Part shown: positions 53,985-64,000 of the stretch, piece after piece
Layout of the letters: each line of letters starts with the position of its first letter
Numbering within the stretch: the stretch's first letter is position 1
Assembly (NCBI GenBank): GCA_029204225.1
Contig: CM055111.1
Location: forward strand, 25,488,404-25,552,403
From: Diphasiastrum complanatum
Taxonomy: Eukaryota > Streptophyta > Lycopodiopsida > Lycopodiales > Lycopodiaceae
DNA length: 64,000 bases
Direction of reading: 5' to 3'
Notes under the pieces: model-generated
Databases searched by the model: none
What the model was told of the DNA's origin: nothing
The model's input: only the letters and a program-made list of their open reading frames with translations
Translations under genes and position numbers: made by a program

Positions 53985-56440
53985 ACCGAGAATGCTTTGA
54001 TAGCTAAAAGAGGAGTAGTGAAAGAATCCATAGTTTCTCCACTTGATATGATGGCTCACACAAGTTTGTATCCATCGGATCCGAGCTCGATGCAAGCTTC
54101 ACAATTCCAATCCATCATCCAATTAATAAAGTTTTTGTGTGACGAAGAAAACGGTTTACTGGGTTATTGTGAAAGATTGACGACTTATGGTGTTGCAAAC
54201 TCGGTTCAGAAAATACAGAGTTTAGAATGTATGTTAAATGGTTTGCTTGCTGACTATAGAAAAAGAGAGACCGCATTATTACAAACAAAAGAAGATAATG
54301 CACGTACACATAATATTATGTTAAATTTGAATGCAAGTAATGATCAATTCCAACAAGTTGTTTAGACATCACGTATATCAAATGACCAGTTAAAAGAAGA
54401 AACTCACATACTAGATAAGAATTAAAAAGAAACAAGCGAAAAAGAATTTTGAAGGTTATTGATGAGCTTTTGCTAAATGGAGGCCAACGGAGAAAAATGA
54501 TTAAAGCATTCAAGTAAGGATTTGATTTGAATCATTTTATTTTTGTTTTGTGAAGTAGCATGACATTTATTATGTGGCCTATTTGGGTTTTTTGATTTTC
54601 ACAATCATTTGCAGATCAGCATTGGTTGCTAATGAGCATCTGAGGGACAATGACATGATCGAAAAATCATTGAGTTCGGTATTGACAACCAAGTCCACAA
54701 AGTCTTTATTGGACAATAATCGATATTCTCGAATCAAGTCCAAGGTCACTAAGGCTTTGATGAACGAGGTCGATAAGGTAATTGACCGAACGTTAATTCA
54801 GAGAGCATGTGATTTCTCAGGTATTAGTTGGGAGGCATATGCCAGTATATTTAAAATTATTAAAGAGGCTTTTGGACAAGTGCATGTAAGAAAATTTTCC
54901 ATTCCTCACCCTTTTCAGATAAGATTGGAGAGAAATGTATGAATAAGGGTATGCAAAACGTCATTGGAATCCCTTTTCACATCAATGAGATTTACAATTC
55001 AAAGTTTGGCAATTTGTCATATGATTCTCCCAACAACTTATTTGTGGATTTGAATCATTTATTGAGATTTATAGTGAAATTCTATAATATTACAAGTGTT
55101 AGTATGAGCAAACTTATTCTGGTGGTCAAGCTAGATGAATCGGAAGTTATAAAAGGACAAAAGTTAGAAAGAGTAAGTATTACTCTCATGAATGGAGCAT
55201 TGAACAATGCAACAAACTCAAGGGATATCAACTTCAGTGTGCAATCAGAAAACAACATATGGTGGCTAGCATGTTTTCAGGTAAAAAATGGCTGTTATTC
55301 ATGTGCAATTTCTTTTGGTAATTGTTTTGAATATATAAAAACTTGTGATTCCATATGTTGGACAGATTATCAAAGAGGATTACGATGTTCTTTCCTGGAT
55401 TTTTAGCTGAACAAGTTATCTAGATATCATAAAGGATCATATGAATGACAAAGTATTTAGCGTTCCTGAAAGAGGTGAATTTTTTGTGGAATGGCATTTA
55501 GCTGGAGACTTGAAGTCATTGAAATGTATGTTCAATGTATCTCATGGAGCAAATTCGAAACACATGTCTATATTGTATGAAATCATCAAATGACATCTCA
55601 AGGAGCACAAGAGTTTCAAGAGATATTGAAGATCCCAACTGGAAACCAGTGTACCAATTCCTTTACAGAATGTTCATATTTGCACACTTCATGGAGAGGT
55701 GAGGATCATAGAGAAATTAATATACTTTCATGTTTGTTTGCATGGAATACTAAGCCAGAGTGAGCATCAAAACAAGCAATAGCTCGATTAGAGGAAGTGT
55801 TGTCAAAAGCGGGCCTTCATAAAGGACATTTTAAAATACAAAAAGCTGAAAAGCTTTCGGGAAAAACAGGAAACGTACCCAGTAAACCTAGCATAGGAGG
55901 AGTCAAAGCTCGTCGATTTTTATCAAATCATTCTAAAGAGTCGTCTAAGATCCAATACTCGCTTTGGAAAGATGTTATTTCTGCAACACAAGACTTTGAA
56001 GATAAAGGAACAACAAAGGCAAAGAAGGTTGAAAAGCTCGATAATATGGTTGAAGTGCTTAGAAAAGACACAATTTCATATGCAGATGCACTCTTGTTGG
56101 AGAAAACAACAATAGAGTTTGTAGATGCAGTTAGGGTGGCTCAAGGCTCAGATCACGTCACCCACTACATGCTAGGATACATTTGAACAATGTCTTACAA
56201 TTTTATAGTTTGTATAACTTGCTTGATAGATTTTAAATGCATATTTTTCTAACCAATGCATAGATCTTTGATATTACAGCACATATTAAGGCATCATGCA
56301 TCATTTTTTGCAAAAAAGTATGGCAGTTTGAGTATATGGTCCTCACAAGGAATGGAGAAATCACATTGACAGGCGAGAGCAGCATTTCATTGAAATACAC
56401 AACATGGTGGAACATAATCAAAAAATAGTTACATCATTCA
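53985..56440 (+). pseudogene. Decayed transposase-like gene, exons in several frames
   Basis: Open blocks in one orientation follow each other. 53997-54365 is helical and Gln/Leu-rich. 54611-54890 contains YSRIKSKVTKALMNEVDKVI. 54939-55280 contains NNLFVDLNHLLRF and SVSMSKLILVVKLDESEVIK, then FSVQSENNIWWLACFQ ending at a good GT donor at 55281. 55371-55600 contains EDYDVLSWIF, then FFVEWHLAGDLKSLKCMF and a frameshifted NSKHM-C-x-x-C zinc-like motif. 55797-56186 contains QYSLWKDVISATQDFED. The GDLK...NSK...CxxC pattern resembles a large, poorly named family of transposase-related proteins in non-flowering plants and animals. That assignment is from memory of the pattern and is tentative. Stops near 54362, 54425, 55430 and 55590 and frameshifts show it is dead. 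Confidence 0.5.
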
Positions 56441-56715
56441 GCTATTCCAATGGTTTTATAGACGGGCTCAAGTTCGATACAGAACAAGATCAACTGAATA
56501 TCAAAGATTCAAAAAAGCATGTAAATTTATAAGCCAAAACTACATTGATGGCATTCAATAAAGATCAAACGCGTGTGATCAAAAACTCTCAAATTTCACA
56601 TACATTAAATGGAAAAGAGTACAATCATTTTTTTTTTACATTGTCTCTAAGGACAATTTTTGCTGGTCATGAAGGAATTTTTTTCTATCCTTGCTAATCG
56701 GCGCCTCATATTGAT

Positions 56716-58024
<1,309 letters not shown>

Positions 58025-58036
58025 AATAATTTGTAA

Positions 58037-58249
58037 ATAACAAAATTTGTATTCTTCATGAAAGGTTTTTTGTGAATGCGGGAACCTTAATCATGGCCAT
58101 CAAGGCCCTATCTTATTTTGCCCAGGGGCATAAATATCCAAAAAATACATATAGAATCATTTTTGTCAAAAGAGATGTTGCTCTTAAAGTGTTCAATTAC
58201 GTGCCGAAAAATGTTCCTACGAGATCATCTGCTCTGGCAATTCTATAAG
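58037..58249 (+). pseudogene. Unknown coding remnant cut by copia insertion
   Basis: An open stretch of 71 codons, including [20 protein letters not shown] and YRIIFVKRDVALKVFNYVPK, with a normal protein composition and a stop at about 58247. Copia homology begins within about 20 bp. I do not recognise the family. It may be the next exon of the 56716 gene or of the same mobile element. Confidence 0.4.
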
Positions 58250-58399
58250 GATATATAGATTGTTTCAGGTCTATTGAAGATTAGAGGATGAGAAGAAGCT
58301 ATTTTGGATCAGATCATAACACCTAGTCATTTGTTGATTGTGAGGCTTGTGCATATTCAATACTAACAATGTTCTGTTCAATGTATTATTGACAATCTC

Positions 58400-58490
58400 C
58401 ACTTCTGTGGATGAACACTCTCCTTTGTGGATGAACACTCTCCTTAAGTGGATGAACCTTCTCCTTAAGTGGATGACAAATACTCTTTGA
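58400..58490 (+). repeat. Leader minisatellite (20-21-bp unit)
   Basis: About four units built on GTGGATGAACACTCTCCTTA. The young element has about three units on the other strand at 28895-28965, so copy number differs between the two elements. Confidence 0.8.
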
Positions 58491-59262
58491 GTGTTTTTGT
58501 ATTCCTCCAAAAGGCTAAGCAAAGCTCCCACTTGGATGAAAGATCCCCTTTTGGGTGAACAGATTGTCAACAATCTTTTGCATAAATTTTGGTGTACTTT
58601 GTTGAGCATGTAAGTAAATCTCCTTATGTAATTTGATTGGAGCATTTGCTGGAAGGTTTTAACCATTATGCGAATGTGTTTTCAGGTTCTTAACAGGTCG
58701 AGGAACATTCTCATGTGAAGTGATCTTAGATCTACATCTAAACACCAAGATTTGACAAGCTAGTGAAGCTAGTCTTGTGATTCACTAAGTGTGCTCTTTC
58801 TTTCACCTATAAAGCTTGTACTTATCACTTGCTAGAGTTTATAAACTTTTAGAAGTGTGGTTTACATGTGGTTTTACAGGTTGAATCAATATCTTAGTGT
58901 GTTAATCATATGATGATCAAGTTTGTTCAATTCTAGGTATTCTTGGCAGCCTAGTCATTTGTATTTTCTAAGAATGTAAGTAACTCTTCACACCATGGCT
59001 TGATTTGGTCACTTGCTGGAAAGTTTGAGAGCTTAAAAAGAGTGTTCAGGTTGGTTTGAGTTTGTAATCCATTCTTAGTGTGTGCAAAGTGTTGCATGTG
59101 TTTCAATCTTCCTTTCTATGCTTGGAAACCAACCAGTTTCAAGATAGAAGTGTTTTAGGGTTCTAGATCTTCTGAGATCTCCTTTTTTTATCATTTGTTG
59201 AGAGAAAAGTGAGTGCTAGGTGCATTAGGACAGAGCCTAAAAGTTGAAGAATCATTATATTC

Positions 59263-60211
59263 ATGGCTTCCAATGGTGGGATCATGCTAGAAACTAATGA
59301 TAGGTTGAGTTCATCAAACTACTCTACCTGGAAAGTGAGGATAGAATCCTTACTTGAGTTGAATGAACTCATGGACATAGTTGCAAGAACTGAAGAGAGA
59401 CCACCCACAGCTCAAGAGCAACAAAGGTTTGATAAGAAGTCTAAAAGGGCTCTTCATATCATTAAAATAAATGTTACCAATGAACGTCTCAAGGAAGTTG
59501 GTAAAAGTCAAAGTGCAAGTGAGGCATGGAATGCCTTGAAGAAGCTCTTTGAATCAAAGTCCACATCTAGGGTATTTACCCCAAGGAGGCAAATATTTTC
59601 TAGTAGACAAAGAGAGGGAGAAAGTGCTCATGCATTTGTCTTGAGGGTTAAGTCCTTAAGTGATGATCTAGCATGCATTAATGAAAGCATAAAAGATGGT
59701 GAAATAGTCCAGGTTATGTTGAACGATTTGCTAGATGAACATGCTAACCTTGTGCAAAGTTTTGCAATTCAAAGAGTCTTGCCAAGTGTGGTTGACTTGC
59801 AGGAAATCTTATTGGCTAAAGAACATAGGTTGCAATCAAAGCTTGATGGTGCATCCTTGCAAGGTGGAGGTGAAGAGGCTTTCTTCACAAAAGGCAAAGT
59901 CAAAGGAAAAGGTAAAGGCAAAGGGAAATGGTCCAAAGGTGGTGACTCGGATCATGATGATCACTCTTCCTCCTCTTCTACTTCTTTTAGAAAGAAAGAT
60001 AAGTCAAAGTTCAAGTGCTTTTATTGTGGGATAAAACGTCATTTTGCAAATGAATGTCATAAGGTGCAAAGTAATGAAGGTAGCAAGCAAAACAACTTTT
60101 GTACTTCTAATGAGGATCTAGATTCTTGTGATTATCTCATGATGTGTTTTTCAAGTCTAATGTCAAGTGGAAGTGACAAGGATTCATGGTGGATAGATAG
60201 TGGATCTAGTT
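59263..60211 (+). CDS. Copia Gag plus protease start, stop in the protease motif
   Basis: Same N terminus as the young element (MASNGGIMLE), with the same Gag fold landmarks (SEAWNALKKLFESKSTSRVF, SLSDDLACI). The knuckle is CFYCGIKRHFANEC, with Gly changed to Arg. The frame ends in the protease signature WWIDSGSS followed directly by a stop at about 60212-60214. A second stop follows near 60262. A free Gag of about 316 residues could still be made. Confidence 0.85.
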
Positions 60212-60273
60212 GACACATGACTAGTCACAAGGAGTTCTTTACTTCTTTGATCTCTTATGTTTAAACCAAAAAA

Positions 60274-60642
60274 GTGGTTCACATGCCAAATGGTGGTGAG
60301 TGTATGATCAAAGGTATTGGCTCAATTCATATTTGGCTTTCTACTAATAGTAATGCAAGGCTTGATGGTGTTCTTTACATTCCTTCACTTTCAAAGAATT
60401 TGCTAAGTGTTGGTCAAATGTTAAAGAAAGGATACAAGACAAAGTTTGTTAGAGATGTTTGTTTCATTACTAAAAGAGATGTCTTGATTTCTAGGGGCAA
60501 TAGACAAGGTAGACTTTACAAGCTTGATGCATTTGTTATGTCCAACAAGAGGAATGAAATGGATGTTGGTGGTTCTCTCAACTTTCAAAAGTCAATTCCT
60601 AGCATCAATAAGTTTGGTAGATCTTATGCAAAGTCTAAATAG
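60274..60642 (+). pseudogene. Protease/GAG-pre-integrase remnant
   Basis: Continues the copia order with LYIPSLSKNLLSVGQMLKKG and GRLYKLDAFVMSN, then loses similarity before any integrase core. It belongs to a copia relative distinct from the young element in this segment. Confidence 0.75.
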
Positions 60643-60790
60643 ATTTCTTATGCTAGATCTAGGTTGAGATCTAATGAGCTTCTTGGAGATAGTTATTGTT
60701 GTACTAACTTGGCAACTTTTGGTGAATCTATGATCAATGTTTTGGAACCATCCGAGATCTTGAAGATGGAGTAGTGCTACCTATTAGTCA

Positions 60791-61705
60791 ATGGAGCCAT
60801 GTGGTGCTAAATTAGTATCGTGTCTAAACTCTTCTACTCATAGATTTCCAAGTCTTGGTGGCTCTTCAATGGAAGTACATGGCAAGTGCAAAAATGGAAA
60901 AGATAAGAAGAGATCTAACTTCATCAATGGAGGTGATGAAAACTCTTCTTTGGAAATGGTTGTTGCTAATGACTCATTTACTCATTTTGAAAAAGATGGT
61001 GCTTTGAGCATGTTTGAAGAAAAAGTTTCTTTTGCATCTTTATGTGATGAGTCCAAGAAAGTCATTTGTGCAACAAGTGGTGTCACATGTATTCATAAAG
61101 AAAATAGATCAAAAGGTTCTATCATGAGACTTGGTGAGGAAGATCTCAAGTCAAAAGGGAGAGATGAGTGTGAAGTGTTCAAAGTAGGATGTACTTTGAA
61201 TGATGATTTTGTGAGTGATAGTGAGGGTTCATTATCATTATATATATCATTGATTAGAAGTCCAGGTTTGACAGGAAAAAGTACTTCAATCATTCTTATG
61301 TTGAAGGTACTATGTATTCTTTTCATGGATTATAATGTTCGAGATTCTTCCATTTCTTATGATGCACCTATCAAGAGGGAGATTGCTAACTTTTGTGGTG
61401 TGATCATTAAGATGGAGTCTTGTGAAGGAAAGGGCAAAAAAAGAGTGACTCTTAGGAAGATCCAAGGCATGGATCTTTCATCTGTTCATCAACTCAAAGG
61501 ATGCTATAATTGTGGTGGAGTGTTCATGCATGATCAAGATGGCAAAAGGTTGGATGAAGAAGAGCAACTCAAGTGGCAATTTCTTCAAGGCAAGGAAGTT
61601 CTCATTGGTGAGCTCATTGAGGTATGGTTTGAACTCAAATGGGCTAGTTTGATTAGTTTTGATACTAACTTCATCTACTCTACTTCATGTTGGATAGAAT
61701 TGTAG
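60791..61705 (+). CDS. Unknown 304-codon ORF leading into the shared module
   Basis: No copia domain is seen. The sequence is Ser/Lys/Glu-rich with several cysteine pairs (for example CYNCGGVF near its end, reminiscent of but not a CCHC knuckle). Its last 48 codons (EEEQLKWQFLQGKE onward) match the start of the shared module. A single-base deletion near 61665 relative to the young element then shifts it out of frame with the next ORF. Before that deletion the two would have been one frame of about 680 codons. Confidence 0.6.
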   Translation: MEPCGAKLVSCLNSSTHRFPSLGGSSMEVHGKCKNGKDKKRSNFINGGDENSSLEMVVANDSFTHFEKDGALSMFEEKVSFASLCDESKKVICATSGVTCIHKENRSKGSIMRLGEEDLKSKGRDECEVFKVGCTLNDDFVSDSEGSLSLYISLIRSPGLTGKSTSIILMLKVLCILFMDYNVRDSSISYDAPIKREIANFCGVIIKMESCEGKGKKRVTLRKIQGMDLSSVHQLKGCYNCGGVFMHDQDGKRLDEEEQLKWQFLQGKEVLIGELIEVWFELKWASLISFDTNFIYSTSCWIEL

Positions 61706-62829
61706 AAATCTATCTTTTGGTTTATGATGGTGACATTGTTTTCACTAACTATAGTGAAAGGTTGAAATCAAGCAATAATGAGATCTTGTGGGATGTTAAT
61801 CATGTCAGGGAGTATCTTCAGAGGTTCAGATCTAAAGATGTTCATAAATTCAAAGCCCTTGATGTTTTATTGGAAGATCAAGATGTTGATCTTGAATTGC
61901 TTCATCAACACCAAGAGGCAAGTAGCAATTGGAAGCTAGTCAAAAGCATCAAAGGGGAGCCACATGGGCAAAGCATTTTGGATCTGTTGTTACAGGTTCT
62001 TGAAGGTTCAAGTAATCTTGGAGCAAAAAGAAAGTGTCCTTTTACTCTACCTTACTTGTTTAATCTCATGTATGAACATTGTCATGTCAATGTCTTGGAA
62101 TTGTCAAAATTCAATGAAACTAGTTCCATAGTTTTGCATCCTTTGGATCTTGGAGATGGAATAGTTATCATTGCTGGTTTTTATGATAAAGTACATGCAT
62201 TCATTCAAATCTTGAAAGATATTGAAGTGGTCAATATGTTTACTTTTGAGCAAAGTTCAAGATCTAGGATCCTAATGTTGGCAAATTGGCAAATTGTTGA
62301 CAATGTAGGATCAAGGGTTGTATGCAAATCTTGTGGAGATACTTCAAGTATTTCAAGTTCAAGTTTTGCTCATTCAAATGGAGCAGAGAACACATCATTT
62401 TGGCATTCATTCACTCAAGGGTTTTCATGGATTGGAGATCTACAAAGGCAAGGTGGTGAAGGAGGTTCATTCATGGAGATACATGGTGCATTCCCTATGG
62501 GCATAGTGGAATGTGGAGGAGGCATGCAAACACTTGTTGGTTACTTTTACTTACAACTTATTTGTTGCTGTTTTATAGAGAATTTAAAGGTGGATACATG
62601 GAGGAATCCTTTCATTATGATTCTATGTTCTTTTACATGTATCTTGTTCACCATTCTATGTAAAATTGATGTAAGAAATAGTGAAGCATCCTTTATGGAT
62701 ACTATTATCTATATCAATTATGTTGTACTTTATATTGTACATATGAGAATATTTGAGAAGACATCTATTATCATGATGGAGATCATTCTTAGGTTGGAGC
62801 AGAGTAGTGTTGTAAAACTAGCAAGTTAA
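61687..62829 (+). CDS. Shared unknown 3' module, second copy
   Basis: 380 codons, about 90% identical in amino acids to residues 965-1342 of the young polyprotein. Length differences of 6 nt near 61809 and 3 nt near 62016 keep frame. It ends at the same VVKLAS terminus, 13 bp before the 3' LTR. The membrane-like segment NPFIMILCSFTCILFTILC is kept. Function unknown. Confidence 0.8.
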   Translation: MLDRIVEIYLLVYDGDIVFTNYSERLKSSNNEILWDVNHVREYLQRFRSKDVHKFKALDVLLEDQDVDLELLHQHQEASSNWKLVKSIKGEPHGQSILDLLLQVLEGSSNLGAKRKCPFTLPYLFNLMYEHCHVNVLELSKFNETSSIVLHPLDLGDGIVIIAGFYDKVHAFIQILKDIEVVNMFTFEQSSRSRILMLANWQIVDNVGSRVVCKSCGDTSSISSSSFAHSNGAENTSFWHSFTQGFSWIGDLQRQGGEGGSFMEIHGAFPMGIVECGGGMQTLVGYFYLQLICCCFIENLKVDTWRNPFIMILCSFTCILFTILCKIDVRNSEASFMDTIIYINYVVLYIVHMRIFEKTSIIMMEIILRLEQSSVVKLAS

Positions 62830-62831
62830 GT

Positions 62832-62842
62832 TGAAGAGGGAG
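62832..62842 (+). promoter_or_regulatory. Polypurine tract of the truncated element
   Basis: GAAGAGGGAG directly precedes the TGTGAAAATT of the 3' LTR, as in the young element. Confidence 0.85.
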
Positions 62843-63282
62843 TGTGAAAATTGTCGACATTTCCTAGCTAGTTTGAGGCCTAAATTGGCAATTTTTGTAC
62901 ATAGTTTTGGATCTAAGCTTTCACACATGTGAAAGAGGCCTAGATACTTTTAGTTTAGTATATATTTTATATTGAAGAAGTCTCAAACTTTAGGACCTTC
63001 GAAATGACATCAAAATCATGTTATTTGGACATATAGGCCAAAATTGGCTATTTTAGGCTATTGGTGTCCTGAAATTGGGTCCTAAGTTCTAGAGAGAGGA
63101 GAGAGAGTCATCTCTCTCACCTATATTAGGCTGAAATTCGTGGATAACAGGTTGGAGAAACTTATTGTGTTGTTGAGAGAGATCAATAGATCATTGTCAC
63201 AGTTTCTTCTTCCATTGAGAGCATTACGTTGTGTATTGTCTTCAAGCTCTTGAGTATGATCTTAGGTGCTATCCAAAAGTGG
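62843..63282 (+). repeat. 3' LTR, truncated copy of the 654-bp LTR
   Basis: Matches the first 440 bp of the young LTR (read in element orientation) with scattered substitutions, then stops at CCAAAAGTGG where a gypsy LTR begins. The G-box palindrome has decayed to CACACATGTGA at 62922-62932. Confidence 0.9.
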
Positions 63283-63662
63283 TGAGGTGCTGTTCCACGA
63301 CTTGTTTCCTACTATTTTTGGCTGCCATCAATATCTTTCGTGAGCTTCTTTTGTCTCTTGAATGCTTTGTCAAGTTCATCTGTATCAAAGGTAGCATTAG
63401 ACCTTAGCTTGTTGTAGCTTGTTGTGCAAAGATCTTAGCCAAAACATCCACCAACTCCTGATTAGACTGAGTGAATGGAAAGAGGAAAACCCCACCACTA
63501 TATAGACATAGCCCAGTGGGTCCCATAAAGCATAATCCTGTCGGCGACATGTGACCACCTAGGATGGTGACGCGTGGCACCTAAACATGTCGATAACTCT
63601 AGTCCTGCGTCATGCCCCTTGCGAGGCCATCACTGAAGGGCGTACCGTTATGGTACATAACA
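63283..63662 (-). repeat. Gypsy LTR, apparently complete (380 bp)
   Basis: On the minus strand it runs TGTTATGTACC...CCTCA, so it has TG/CA ends. It abuts the copia LTR break at 63282 and a polypurine tract on the coding side. A TATATAG motif lies near 63505. The TGTTATGT start is shared with the gypsy LTR at 34425. Confidence 0.7.
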
Positions 63663-63676
63663 TTTCCCGCCCCCCA
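63663..63676 (-). promoter_or_regulatory. Gypsy polypurine tract
   Basis: GGGGGGCGGGAAA on the minus strand lies immediately before the LTR start. Confidence 0.7.
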
Positions 63677-64000
63677 ATAAAAACTTCCTTCTATGGGAAA
63701 AAAAAACCATGGAATCTAAGTCTTAAGTCATCCTCCTTCTCCCAAGTGTCCTCATCATCTGACTTACCTTTCCAACGAATCAAATGTTCAGAAATCAAAC
63801 GATTTCTCAGCTGATGTCGACGAGTATGCATGATTCTTTCCGGTTCATGGGGTACAAAAGCAGTCAAATCCTCCAATAGAACTAGATCAGGAACTAGGTC
63901 ATCTTTTTCACCAAGTCGTTCTTTTAAATGACTAACATGGAATACAGGATGAACCTTAGTTCCAACAAGGGGTTCTAATCTATAAGCAATCCTACCAATC
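63677..64000 (-). pseudogene. Gypsy integrase tail with chromodomain (runs off window)
   Basis: Minus-strand reading gives LEPLVGTKVHPVFHVSHLKE, then LEDLTAFVPHEPERIMHTRR, then the chromodomain core HLIRWKGKSDDEDTWEKED. The frame looks open to the end of the window, so the rest of a chromovirus lies beyond 64000. It may still be intact; the pseudogene label only reflects that it is partial here. Confidence 0.8.

Larger units (their letters stand above)
58265..63282 (+). mobile_element. Truncated relative of the young chimeric copia element
   Basis: Collinear with the young element from the leader (about 58265) through Gag, then diverging, then matching again from about 61565 through the unknown module, polypurine tract and 3' LTR. 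The 5' LTR and PBS are missing. The 3' LTR is cut at 63282 by a gypsy LTR. Integrase and RT are absent. The shared parts are about 5-6% diverged where I compared them, so this copy is clearly older. Confidence 0.88.

Overview
The window is nuclear DNA of a land plant with a large, repeat-rich genome. The evidence is plant-type split genes (a HAESA-like receptor kinase and an SRRM1-like PWI/RS splicing protein), abundant Ty1/copia and Ty3/gypsy chromovirus retrotransposons, long (GA)n arrays and 5-bp target-site duplications. The decayed transposase-like gene at 54-56.4 kb and the kilobase-scale intron in the splicing gene make me lean towards a fern or gymnosperm, but the sequence alone does not settle this.

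Layout. 1-4.1 kb: AT-rich intergenic DNA with a direct duplication and four long dinucleotide arrays. 4.1-8.1 kb: promoter region and a complete two-exon LRR receptor kinase. 8.1-13.6 kb: spacer, then gypsy and copia fragments in both orientations. 14.9-17.3 kb: a deleted copia element with a probable 5' LTR. 18-22.4 kb: a gypsy scrap and a longer, broken copia element with its 3' LTR. 22.4-31.8 kb: an old copia element split by a nearly pristine copia insertion (23373-29894, matching 654-bp LTRs, ATGTC on both sides). 31.7-34.95 kb: a gypsy chromovirus with its RNase H region replaced. 34.95-37.25 kb: a second, oppositely oriented copy of the split copia family. 38.3-46.9 kb: the SRRM1-like gene. 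46.9-53.9 kb: gene-poor DNA with old repeat copies. 54-58.25 kb: a decayed transposase-like gene and an unknown gene whose second exon contains a (GA)n array. 58.26-63.28 kb: a truncated relative of the young copia element. 63.28-64 kb: LTR, chromodomain and integrase tail of another gypsy element.

The most unusual system is the pair of related copia elements at 23.4-29.9 kb and 58.3-63.3 kb. Both lack the reverse transcriptase catalytic core and RNase H. Both carry instead, just before the 3' LTR, the same roughly 420-residue coding module, which I do not recognise. It has stayed largely open in both copies, and three of the four length differences I found are multiples of three; the fourth is a 1-nt frameshift in the second copy. 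The young copy joins this module in frame to Gag, protease, integrase and the start of RT. The older copy joins it to Gag, a protease remnant and another unknown ORF. This suggests a non-autonomous lineage, mobilised in trans, that carries a private gene and has recombined with an autonomous partner.

The two confident host genes are functionally separate: a plasma-membrane peptide-receptor-type kinase and a nuclear pre-mRNA splicing coactivator.
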